Origin: Progne subis subis
Taxonomy: Eukaryota; Chordata; Aves; Passeriformes; Hirundinidae
Reading direction: 5' to 3'
Assembly (NCBI GenBank): GCA_022316685.1
Contig: JAKJHU010000024.1
Coordinates: forward strand, 6,766,501 to 6,830,500
DNA: 64,000 nucleotides
The notes under the pieces are model-generated. The model made no database searches. It was not told the DNA's origin and saw only the letters and a list, made by a program, of their open reading frames with translations. This document shows, one piece after another, positions 10,932-23,300 of the stretch. Numbering within the stretch: position 1 is the stretch's first letter; each line of letters opens with the position of its first letter. Position numbers and translations under genes: made by a program.

Positions 10932-12239
10932 GGCCTCCGGCCAGGGTGGGAGGTTTATATTTCACCCTTCATTAGCTTATTTCTGAGAACAGCTGAAGAT
11001 TTGTTACTGCCGGCACAAAATGGGGGCTGTTCGATCCCGGAAAGCCCACTGACGCTCACACCCCTTTGGCTGTTCCAGCTGCATTATCAACAGTCTGTCA
11101 GTCACAGATCTTTTTCAGCTTCTGTTCGGTTGTTGGTACAGATACATTACGCTGACATGCTGCATTATGCTATACATACCTCTCATCTATGTCCATATTT
11201 ATTTTGCATGCACAGGAATAACCTGGAACAGTAGGAATAACACGGACTAAGGTCAATCCTTGTAACTCAGATGAGCAAGGAATGTGGGAATTATTAGCCA
11301 CTTTTAATAACGTGCATTCTCTGTGCTGTCCCTGTTGCCTATTTATTTTTATGTTCACTAAATTCAGCTTGATAATCTAGAGAAAATTACAAATTGAAAG
11401 CATGTTAAAAGTCCGGGTTTGTCTTCTTCCTGCCAGTCAGTAGAACAGATAAACATCCTCTTAAGAAGTAACTCAACATCTGCAAATGCATTAAAATTGG
11501 ATTAAATTGAAGCTGTTTTGCAAAACTGTTTAATAATTGCTCCATCTTGTATAGGAGACAGAGCACTAGGCTAGTCTTGTCTAGCAAAAGAAAGCAAAAC
11601 AAAGCCAATGTATTCCAATTCTCCGGAGAAAATCTAGCACGAAACCTTGGTGACAAACTAGCCTAGGTGAAAGTAAATAGGTAATATCAGAAACTGAGCT
11701 TTTATAAAAAGGAGTTCATCTCTGTCCCAGAGCGTTTCAGAGTCCTTCCAAGCTGACTGGAAAAAACTACATTTTTCCAAAAGGGTAAGTCATACAAAGT
11801 TTCTGAAATTGACATTTTAACTATTTTGACAGAACTTGCTACAATTCTGATTTAAATTTACACAGACCCCCACCCCCTCCCAAGAAGTGGTTCTGAAGAA
11901 ACACAGCAGGAAAGATTTCTAAAACCTCTGTCTAACAAAGGATTTATTAAACCATTTTGTTTCCAGCCAGCTCATAGTTCTTGTCTTTATCAGCATTCTG
12001 TCTTTTAATGCTCATTATCCATCATTTTCTGGGAGTTTCCAGAACTTGGGTGAAAATTAGAATAAAATTCTAAAACTGAAAGGGTAGTTTTGTGCTTATA
12101 AAACCTAAGTAAAGAAAATAGTTTTTCCTTCACTTTGTGTTGCTGCACTTCAAAAATAAGTGGGAGAAGTAATTTTCCCTTGAAATATGAATGTGAAATG
12201 TCACATGAAATTTAACCCCTTTTTTAAAAAGTTGTTGTG

Positions 12240-12271
<32 letters not shown>

Positions 12272-15200
12272 ATCAAGAAAACTAACCAAAATTATTAATA
12301 ACCTTTGACCTAGACAAAAAGAGTATTCTGAGACAGGATCATTATCTGATTAAGAAAAATCATCTTGAAGAATAATGCCAGTGATGAAGGCCTATATTAG
12401 AATCTGATGATTTGCTGTCATCACATGCTAATATTTTGCTGATGATCTGGCACTTTTTGAAGGATCCTCCTTAAGTTTTTTGTTCCATTCTTACTGTGAA
12501 TAGGGGTAAACAGCAAGTGGCACAAATATTTTTTTAATAAGCTCCAGAATCCAGGTAACTGAAGTCCATGTAAAAACATTGGAATTGGCAGTAGAGGCCT
12601 CATTTTACTGAGCAATATCAATAAAAATTCTCGTATTTTTTTCAGCTAGACAAGGAGCAATTATCTTAGAAATGCTAGAAAATAACTCACATTTAGAATA
12701 GGATTTTAAGAAAATAAATTAAATATTTTAATTGTACTCATTTTTTTCTCTGAATTTCAAAGGGAATCAAATAAAAGATCTATTCTAATTAGTAGCAGCT
12801 GAGTACTTTTATTATGTGTCACTAGGTGGGGCTCAGCTCCCAGTTTCGAGCTCCAACTCAGCATTTGGGATTGAGTGCACAGCGCCTCAATCACGGCCAG
12901 CCAGTATTCACAAACAAGGATCCTCATACTACAGTTGAAGAAAATACCAGGAAGCAAGGCTCAGATTGGATGATGGATTTAAACACCTACATCCAAAGTG
13001 TCATACCAAAAACTCTTGCTTGTTATTTGTCTAATCCTACCAAAAGTTGCCCAAAAGAGTGATTTTGGGTTTTCTGTTTTACCACTTTCACAGGATAGAG
13101 CCTGCTTCTGCAGCTGAGTCATTCGAGCACTCAGTGAGGAGCAGGGAGTTTTAGAAGTGATATTTTGTAGTGTTGAAATAGAAATGAGATTAAAATGAAT
13201 TCTGGAAAAAGATTATCAGATTAGAGAACTGGTCTTTTTATGTGGCCAGAGAGGTGACCACTGGCTTGTGCTCTCTCTCGGGTGAGAAGCCCATGTTGGA
13301 GCCTTTGGACTCAGTCTCCTGGTCTACATGGACAAGATGCCAACTTTATAATATAAATGTCTTCATGTCAATCCTGTATCCAACTACAGCCACTTCTATG
13401 GTAGATTAGAACGGTGAGGACCCACATTCAGTCCTAAATCTCCACTGAACTATCTAGTGTGTAGTGTTTCTTGTAAAGGAAAAGAAAATATTTACAACCT
13501 TGGAGTACCCAGGAACTCACAGTGATTTATTTGGGTTTTAAGACATTAACCATTCAACCTGCTTGGTGTGTTGCAGTGGGGGAACCACAACAAGGGAGAT
13601 TAACATTTACACTTCTGAGAATACTTGTAGTATTTAAAGGATATTTTACATCTTAACCATCTTCAGACATGCTTATCAGCATCAGCAACAGAGATGAGCA
13701 GCAGTGTAAACTTATGGGCATTTTTCAACTCTTTGTTTTTCATGAAGTCACATAGAATATACAGAAAAAAAATCAAACATGAAATCAAGGCTCCTGACTC
13801 CAAGCTTGAATAACAAAGTTCGCATTATTTCTTATCAGTGTAGTGTTTATTCACTGAGAATGAATCCTGCTGCTGCTTGCACTTAGGGCTCAACTTTCTT
13901 ACCAAGAAACTTACCTGGTTAAAACTGGAGCAGGAATGTGAAGTGGGAGAGGAAGGTGCTAAGTGAAAACATGACAGTTCCTTGCTGGACTGGTTAAGCG
14001 AGATGACTTGTCCCTATCTGTACCCCCTTCTGGGTCAGACAAGGAACAGAGACCAATTACTTTAATAACAGGACACAGCACCTGAGAAAGACAGCTTAAA
14101 AGCAAATATTTTCTGCTTAATTAGAGGAGGTGCAGCAGAGCATAATTTCCATTGTTCTCAAAAGGTCTTGCTTATGTACAATAGTTTAGCAGGTAGCCAC
14201 TCTCCTCTGTGTGTAACTATGCTTCTTGGAATATTCTGAACAGCAACACCCAGAAACTGAACATAATGTCTCCTATTATGTTCAAGCTGCTAGTCAGGTT
14301 TGCATTCTGAGACCTGGTCTTTATGATTTCATCTCACTTGAAACATTCAGTCTGAAATTTCTCATGTCAGGTGCTGAAGATTTTTGGAAAACATCAGCAT
14401 ATATTATTCAGTCACTTTTAAGAGTTAAATTGAAGTATCCAATACAGTATCCCTTCTTGGATAGTAGTAAAGAAATATGTATGGATTATTTGGATTGGAG
14501 ATTTTTAATGGACAAGGAGAAAGAAATGCTTTCTGCTTTTTCTCATATCTGAGAAACTTCATCCATATCTACCCAAACCACTTTCATAAATCACAGAGTA
14601 TGTTCAGCCATCTTGATGAGCTTCATAGCTAAAGAATCTGTAGACTGAGCCTGCACAGTGTACCCAGGGCCTGGCTGAGATGGTCTGGGCAACCCCAAAA
14701 TATGCTTCTGACCTGCCACGTATTTTCACTGTTTTGCCTTCACATCCGTGATTGTCCTGATGGAGAGCAGCCACAATCGACAAAGCCTGATCCTGAGATG
14801 AACGTAAAGAAAAAGGAGAAATGGATATTGCTGCTAAATAGGTCCCTGGAATTGATAAGGAATACCTTGGTTGATAAGGAAAGCAGAGCCTAGCAGCTCT
14901 CTGAGAAGGATTAGGGATTCAAAAATGTCAATATTATGAAGGCATTTCACCTAATGTTGTAGACAGTGGACCATGATGCCTCCGTTGAGCCGCAGTAACA
15001 GACTGAAAGCCAGAACTGGTTCAGCAAAGCCTCCATAAACATAATTAAAAAGGAAGACTAGGACAGTAGGGGAATGGCAGCCAGAGAGAGGAGGTGGAGG
15101 GAGGACTGGCAAGCAAAGGACAACATGCAGGATTCAAGGGAGAGGTGGAGCTGGGTGTGAATGAGACTGACATGAGAAAATGGCTGAAAAAGGAGGCTAA

Positions 15201-16900
15201 GACTGAAAAACATAGGAACCTGAGAGCTAAGGGAGGCTAGAACTTGTATAGGGAGGCATAAAACTGGCCAGGGAAGAAAAGGGTAGTTCATGAAAGCTGT
15301 GTGGGGATAAACAAGCCATAGCACAAGTCCCGAAGGTGCGTAAAAGATTAAGATTGTGGGGAATGATCAAAAGAATCTGGGTCTGCCACCACTCCCTTAT
15401 ATAAGCAGAATATCACCTTTCCTCTCCTGTCAGCAAATATCCTCAGGGTTGAGCTGAGAATGCCCTGACAGACTCAGGCCTGGCTAACAACCCAAAGCAC
15501 CCTGCCAGGGTTCTGATCAGCCTGCCAGTACTGTCACTGCTCCAATGGATCCACTGGCAGGCTTCTGTCCTAGCCATCTAAAGAATCCAACCCTCTGGAT
15601 GACCTGAGTCAGTTTCTTGATGATGATCCATGCTAGCTTTTCTGTTTGCTCATCCAGAAAACCCCACCTGATCATATATTTACAGCTGGACTTTTTAAAT
15701 ACTCTGTTATAATGATGAAAATACGTAAAAATACAAAACGTAAAATAAGCAGTATTTTTCAAGTAATTTGATGATTTTTGAGATGTTTCACTTCTCAGCC
15801 TTCTCACTTGAATTTAACCAATTAATAACCAAATTAATTAACCAAATTCTTCAGGATATTTCCAAATGCATAGAGAAGCTCTATTTTTATTTCAGGATAA
15901 TGATTATTGAGTAGATTAGCCAGTGGTCTAGAAGAATGGAGTGTGCACATCTTAATGCCTCTACAGTTTTAGGTTACTGCTGCAAACCACCATGCCTCCT
16001 GTGATTTACCAAACATATGAATCATTCAAGGAATGAATATAATACCACAAAGTTAATTTGTTCCGCTTGCCACACAAGCATGCAGAGATCTACACAAAGA
16101 GTCTTTTCATTCCCGTCAATACACAAGCTAGAGCACAGCCTGACCCTAGAAAAGTGTTTGCTGAGTTGAACTTGATAATAAACTTTAGAGGTGACTCATT
16201 TCAAGGTTTTAGAACAGAGCAAGAGGATGAATGTTTCAGGATCACACGGTACATCACCTACCAAGCCAGACAAGGCTAGAGGTACCTTTGTGGGAAGTCA
16301 GAATTACAATGCACCCAGGGTTCTAACTGGAAAATGGCGCGGGTAGCATAAGATGAAAGAGCTTGAAAGTGGAACAACTTCTGTGCTTCAGGACTGTTAA
16401 TGTCCTTCTCTGGTCCAAAGAGCAGACACGCCAGTGTATGAGTGTCTCAATAGAGAGAACAAACAAGTAACACTGCTCTTCCAAACATCCCCTCAAAAAG
16501 CCAGGGAAGGGGATTGCTTGAATTTCAGAGGAATTGAGAAGTGAAAGATGTGGATTTGTAAGACTGGGGAAGAATGGCTTACTCCGTAAATTATGTACAT
16601 AGAAGGAAGGACAGAAGACATTCTTGAGAGCAGCAAAGCGAATGGAATAACCTAGGATAAACCAAATCACACAGGTTGTAAAAGGCATCAAGCTGGACTA
16701 CATGGAGTCTGCAGGAATATTCGTGACCGACAGAGTCAGGTCTAGTTCTGAATGAAAACAGTGAGATGTTTTCATTAGTTGGATGCAGACCAAGGAAATG
16801 TGGTTTTTATCAACATTGAGATAAGCACCAGAATCATTACAACGACTAAAAGGAAGTCTTTTCCCAAAGCACGAGATGCTTCACTAATGGCTTAGTTCTT
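10932..16900. other. Intergenic DNA upstream of SLC44A3
   Basis: AT-rich, no recognised gene. Contains a T27 run (12240-12266) and an unassigned 108-codon open frame on plus at 14226-14552. Minus-strand frames at 15517-15807 (96 codons) and 16323-16691 (122 codons) match nothing I know. A diverged transposon origin for 15.0-16.7 kb is possible but not shown. Confidence 0.6.
12240..12266. repeat. Poly-T tract, 27 bases
   Basis: Uninterrupted T27. No polyadenylation signal on the complementary strand next to it was seen, so a retrocopy tail is not supported. Confidence 0.95.
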
Positions 16901-16979
16901 CTAAGGACAATTTACATTCGTGGAATCAGTTACTGAGCGAAAAATAATCGTGCTGAATCCTGAGAGACAGCTCGGACTG

Positions 16980-17115
16980 TGGCCCTTCAGAGTACCGCGG
17001 CTGCAGAAGGGGCGGCTGCCCCGCGCATTTCCCGCTGGATGTCACTGTCGCTCAGCAGCGCCTGACGAGCCCCGCATGGCCAGCCCAGGCAGAGCGCATC
17101 GCTACAGCGCCTGCT
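16980..17115. other. Short CpG-rich islet
   Basis: About 135 bp with many CpG dinucleotides (for example CCGCGG, GGGGCGGCTGCCCCGCGC) inside AT-rich intergenic DNA. It is too short to call a classical CpG island. It could be a distal promoter, an enhancer core or a transposon remnant. Confidence 0.5.
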
Positions 17116-19016
17116 AAGAGGCTTAAGTGCAATTTTGTTGTTGCTTTTAGTTTTGGACTTTCCGAGCACTGCTTTTCGCTGGTTCCTCTAGTGGAAACGT
17201 CAGCCTAATTTCATGGATTTATTGTGTCTAGATATTTATTGTACAAAGGTTTAACAGCATGTACAATTCTCTCGTATTAATTAGTTTAAAACAAAGCCTG
17301 CCAATGTCGAGTGAGGCTTGGGCAGCACCTGATTTATTATTCTGCTTTTTCTTCCTTTAAATAACACAGATTTTATATAGAGAAGGCATTAGACCATCTA
17401 GTTCATTCAAAAGTAATGCTCCAAACAACAGCACAGGTAGCCAGCACAGAATCTACTCAAGTTAGTAGTCCATTTGTAAATTTTATTGTATTCACTGCAC
17501 AGTGTGGCCAATTACTGCAATTACTTTTCATGAGAATAATCATTATTTTAGTCAGGAGTTCCAGGAAAAGGGTCTTCATGGGCAATAATGTGTTTCTGCA
17601 TAAATTTTATACAACTAGACAGGATCCAAAGTTCCACTGCAACGCATGTTTAAAAGACTCAAAGATATGGCATCTTTATTACTTGAAAAGGTAATGCTGA
17701 ACACCCTGCTTTGCACAGCTGTTAAGAGCAGAAGGAAAGGTGATTACCTATTTACTTAGTGCCAACAGGCTCCCTTGCCGAAGAATCATCAATGTGGTCT
17801 CCAAACACTGATGTTTGAACAGCACACCTATAAAACCAGTAAGTGGCCAGTCATGTTGAGTCAGGTAATGGCCCACAGACGTCTGTTATTATCTGACCTA
17901 CTCTTCATAATACCTTTAGTTTTCCTTCATTTTTTTACCGAGACTTCTCATAAATTACCTGCCAAATTTCTGTTTCATCTTAGTTAGTCATGAGAAGAAA
18001 AATCAACAGTGAGTGGAATGCAGCCATGGAACCAGCAGCCACTGGTGGTGTTACAGAATATGAGATGGCATGACTTACATAAACAGTTTATTCATCTTCA
18101 CTGAAGTTACATTGAATCAGCACCCTCTCAGATGATTAGCTCTAACTCATAGAAATTGTGCAGTCATTCTTCTAAGTACACCTATTTATAGGGTAAGAGC
18201 GCAATAGCTGAAATATTTGCAAAGAATTGTGTCCCAGTTCTGCAAAACCTAATCAAATGTGAAATAGCTAGAGAAATAATTCCTACTCTATTAAGAATTC
18301 CTGGAATCTAATATTATAAACAACTTTTTCAGAGAATCCTGAAACCTAAAGTCCTTTCCATGACATTTAATTTTTTCCCATTATCCAAAAAGATAAAGAA
18401 TATTGTTATACATTGTATATCAAACTTTCTTACAGAATTTTATCCTGCCCACACACATGAAGTTCAGCTAGGCAGAGCAGCTGGATTCTAAAGTCAGAAG
18501 CACAGAGCCCCATGTCATTGGCCAACCCTACTCTGCTTTCATCCATTTGCCTGCTGGTACTTCCCAGTATCAATATATGATTTAATACAATATGTGATCA
18601 CTTTGTCTCAATGTTTCCATCAATCATTTAAAGTGAAAGAAGAAACAGTTTTCCTATAATAGCAGGAAGATCAATATTAACTAATTTTGTAGCATTGTCA
18701 CTAAAGTTAATTTTTTCCATTACTAAGATTAAAGAACTGCATTCTTATGAGACTTCTTTTCATGTAACTTCTCTGCTTCTGCAATAACAGCTCATCACTC
18801 TGTTCATAATGCTTGTTATAAGCTATCTGATTGTGTAAAGTGTTTTTGTGGTGTTTGGCAAAATGAGGTACAGTTTTTCACTGCGACCTATGTAAAGCAA
18901 AATGTACATAAATGTCTAGATATTGTTGCAGTTTTGATTCATTTTAATCTTTGCACATAAAGCAAGGGCTGTTACTCATCTTTTGTGATTAGAACACAGA
19001 GCACACAATTCCTAGT

Positions 19017-19047
19017 CTGTCCCATTATGGGTAAAGTAATGGGACAG
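19017..19047. repeat. Perfect inverted repeat, 11-bp arms, 9-nt loop
   Basis: CTGTCCCATTA and TAATGGGACAG are exact reverse complements around a nine-base spacer. Could fold as a hairpin; function unknown. Confidence 0.85.
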
Positions 19048-19747
19048 CGGCTGTATTTTGATAGCATTCATGCTGTAGAAAAGAGTTAGCATTCTACTAG
19101 CTGTTCCCAACTTTTGTCCTAGTACCTGAGTATCATTACAGTGGAGAAAACTATTAGGCAATGTGTGATACAAAAACACTCAATAGAAGGTAAAAATATC
19201 TTCTTTGAGCAGCAATTTGAGGAAGCAACATTTTGCAGCAATAATTACGGGTTTAATAATGGAAAGGTATTTTGAAAAAAAGGATGTTGACCCTCTTTCT
19301 AGTGACTAAAATTCGAAGTTCTCAAACTGACATGAGCAATGGCAGTATAACAATTTCCTGTCCACGTAACATATTTGCACAATATAATGTTGCTGATAAT
19401 ACTAACTAGGAAAGTGTATAACCCAAAGGATGTGGATGTGTCTGGGAATTCCCATGGCCCTTCCTGTGTACCAGTAAAGGAATAAGACAAAACAAACTTC
19501 TATGGGCTAATCATGCAAACTCTTATTCATAGAGTTTGCTGCTCTTCACCTTGTTGACCTGTGAACTTTACACTTCAATTTCCCTGTTTAAAGTCAATTC
19601 AAAGTAACCCAGCTTTCTGTCAACGCTTGGTTCAGTAAATAAAGTGTCATTAAAAAAATATTTAGAAATAGATTGCTTTGGGTATGTAACTGTTCTAGGG
19701 GAGTTAGAGGCTAAAGGTGATTCTGGTCTCTTTTTGGCTTCTCTTCG

Positions 19748-19769
19748 AACCCATAGAAGCCTATGGGTT
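19748..19769. repeat. Perfect inverted repeat, 9-bp arms, 4-nt loop
   Basis: AACCCATAG, loop AAGC, CTATGGGTT. A short stable hairpin; may be chance in a window of this size. Confidence 0.8.
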
Positions 19770-20271
19770 GTAGTGGTCTGGCTGGCATGGACCATTTGAA
19801 AGCTTGCCAGGACACACCAGAAACCTGCACTCACACTGCACCCCATATGATTACTCATTTGTAGTAAACTGTTTGCTCATTCTTTCAGGCAGAATTTGCA
19901 TAAGATTTGGGTTAAATGCAGAGATATGTCCTTTAGATAGTTTTCCCTTTCTTCTGTGCCTGACTTTCTGCTGTCCATCGAGTATTTTCAGCCCTCCTTG
20001 CCTCTGTCCTGCCTCTTGCTTGGTAAACTGGCAGCAGCTGTGTTCATCTATTCTCCTAAAGCACTCTCCAATCTATGTGTAAAAGCATGCTGGCTTTGCC
20101 ACAAATGGCTTTGTTTATTGTACTAATTTGATTGTGGTCTGCTGTGCACCACATTCAGTGTAAGGAGAAAAATAGATATATTGCATAGTAAGTTATAACT
20201 TTGATAGCACTCATGTAACAAGACTATTGAATTTTTAAAACTAGTGGCCAGTGTGTATTACCTCATTTATT

Positions 20272-20275
<4 letters not shown>

Positions 20276-20307
<32 letters not shown>
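20276..20307. repeat. Poly-A tract, 32 bases
   Basis: Uninterrupted A32 after TTTATTTATT. No retrocopy body recognised on its 5' side. Confidence 0.95.
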
Positions 20308-20310
<3 letters not shown>

Positions 20311-23300
20311 AGCATTACATTTTTACTGGGGTAGTAGTCACCAAAACCAAAGTATTTTTAATTTTGATAATGTAATCTTAATAAAAACATTCAACTGAGA
20401 TATGTTTCCCTCAGGAACCAGCTATCTGCAAGGAGATTTCAACCACATCATCAGGAGTCACAACTGGAGCCAGATTTCCTTGAATTATTTTGAAAATCAG
20501 CAATAAACACAATAGTTTTGTATGCCATCTTTCCATAGAATAATGCAATTTCCATTCTCACTGGTCCCAAAAAAGTACATATTCAATGTGTATCTGATAC
20601 TTTAAAAAGAGAAAAAGGCATAACCCACTGAATTTTAGCATGTGTGGTCTGAATTACTTATCACTCTTCTTCTAAGAGGGTTATGAAACAAATACTGGGG
20701 GCCAAAGTAAATAGTGTTTCAGCCATCGTATAACAACGCATGCCATGGATGTAGGCTGTTAAAAAGCACCTGATCAGATCTGTTGGGAGTAGCTGTAAGT
20801 TTTCTTATCCATATTAACAAGTTGTATTCCATGTTTCAGTTTGTGTTGCTGTGGAATTCTGTAAAACCTTTAATTAAAATTGAAAATATAAAGATAATTT
20901 CCAAACATGGCATTGTGTTCCTTTATAACTTATTTTTTAACTCTTCTGCAAATGTTTGTAAATCAAGCCTCTAGTCACATCTTTCATGTTGCAACTTGCT
21001 TTTCAGGCTTTTCCATGAGAACCCAATGCTGGTATTTTATTATTCAACAACACTTCAGATTTTCGGAAGTATCTGTAATTTTGGTAACTGGAAGGAAGTT
21101 CCTCCTTGCTCATACTCAAGTTTGTTGCAAGTTTTTATAATTTAGAAATCCCCATGTGTAAATCCCACTTCCTGTCTACTAGTGGTCAGTGAAGTAGCTT
21201 TTTAAGAGTGGCTAAAGAGTTTTATTTTTTCATGCAGTTGTCCATGTTTTCTTTAGATTCCATCTCTAGATATCATGTGGCAAAGAGTGCTAGGTGTAGT
21301 ATAGAAAGTTTAGTGAGGCTGAGAAACCAAACAACTGATGTCCCAAAAGTTCCATGGCCAGAAGCAAAAGCTCCTGCAACAGAAAAGTTAGAGGGGGAGA
21401 GAGGGGAGAGATGTGCCTCAGGACAATGATATTAAGTGCTTGAGTCATCAGGGAGAAAACAGATTTTAGAATTGTCGACAGTAAGTTTCTCAGACTATCT
21501 CTTTTGATTTTTCTTTGTTCTTACAAGTAAGAATGAATATTATGGACAGAATGAATTAAAAAAATCTAATGAGTTTCACTCCTACTCATTATTTCAGTGG
21601 CAAAATATAGAAATGGACTAATTCCTCTCTGTCTATTAAGAAGCATTCAGAAGGATTAGGAAATATCAAACAATGGAACAGTAAGCATTGGGAGCTAAAC
21701 CAAAAGCTGGTATTCAATATGATTCTCATCTGTCACTTCTCATTGTGATAAAGGAGAAAGGCAGATGTAGAAAACATACACTGGTTGGTAGTATTTGCTG
21801 CCCTTCCTGATGTCTCAACAAATTAATTCTGTAGCTGTCACACCTCATGCCTGGACCTCTCCAGGGATGGAAGGAGAGAGTCAGAGCGTCCCTCTTTCCT
21901 GTGGTTTGTACCTATTTATCCAGGGACTTTGAATCAGCCATACTGTTAGTTACTGATGCCATCCCAGGCTTTGATATTCTCAGAGCACAGACCACATGGT
22001 AACAGCTGCTGAGACGCTCACCCTCTGGTACAGTAGTTACTGTGTACATATTTTCCTCCTAAAATGAAACTAATTGAATAATGATTCCTGTGACTGATTC
22101 AGTTGTTTCTTCTGTTTATGAAATGACACTGGCTAATTTCTTTTATGTTATCTTTTTAACAAATGCATTTTTAAAAATTTTTTCCCCTTCACTGATGTCC
22201 AGGTCTAAACCCAACTTTTCTGTTCAGCTGTGACATGGCTGATCAAAAGATGAAGCGTTACTGTTATTTTCCAGTGATAAGAGTCTGAAAACAAATACAG
22301 AATGGATCGTTTCTTAATAGACATTCCACACTGGTGAAGAGAAATGCTCAAGTGTTCTTGCACATAAAATGGATGCAAAAAATAAATTTCTATAATCAAC
22401 CTGCTGCTGATAAAAAGCAGACATTTATCGCCCTGTGCTTTTGATAATCTGATTGGTGTATGGCTAGCAGCACAAACCAGCTGTAATTACCAATATTCTG
22501 CATGTAGTTAGTAAAACAGAGGAGATAATTGCCTGTATTGTCTGTGTTTAAAAAGTGATGACAGAATAATATCATACCCTGTCAAATAAAACTGTAGTAA
22601 TAGTTAAAAACTATAGTTGAATAACTGATAGTTTAAAACAATATTAAACCTAATAACTTATACCTAAATTTATTTTGACTCAGGCCTACCCACTTGCCAG
22701 CATCTTTTCCAGGGATATATAGGCCTGCTTACATTTAACCTGAAAGTAACGGCTTTGTGAGAATACAGGTGACCAGATATTTAGAGTTACAGGGCATTCC
22801 TGGATGCAAACATGACAAACCTGTGGGTTACCAGCTGGTTACATGGCCACATGTATCTTGTACAGTTCTCTAAACTTAAATGTGAATTGTTAGGTCATAA
22901 CATTGTGAACCTTCAGCATGAATGTGAACAGCTGAAAGAGCAGTAAGGAGGGGTGGCTATATGAGGCAGACAATGGACAGATGAGCAGACAGTGCAAAAC
23001 TACCCATCTGTGCTTTGATTCATAGAAATGAGTGGCCCAGGCACAATGAAAGATGGGCAGAGTCATTACTTGGTTTCATTCTGAAAGGAAGCAATATAAG
23101 GAAAGTAGAAAATAGAATATGCAACACTTTTTTTTTTTTTTTTTTTGTCTCTCATATTTGGTCTCTCTCCTTTTGTGGTTTATTTAGCCCCTTACACCAA
23201 TGTTGAAAAAGAGAAAACAAATTGAAAGTAGATAAAGGAAAAATGAGTGATAGAAGTGATAGAGACTGACTCACTCTGATTCACAGCCCCATCAAATGGG

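Noticed and set aside
10449..11234. Long plus- and minus-strand frames over 10.45-11.23 kb
   Set aside because: They fall in the CpG island, where stop codons are rare, are rich in Arg/Pro/Ala/Gly, and overlap in several frames; only the 27-nt exon 1 is supported by splice phase.
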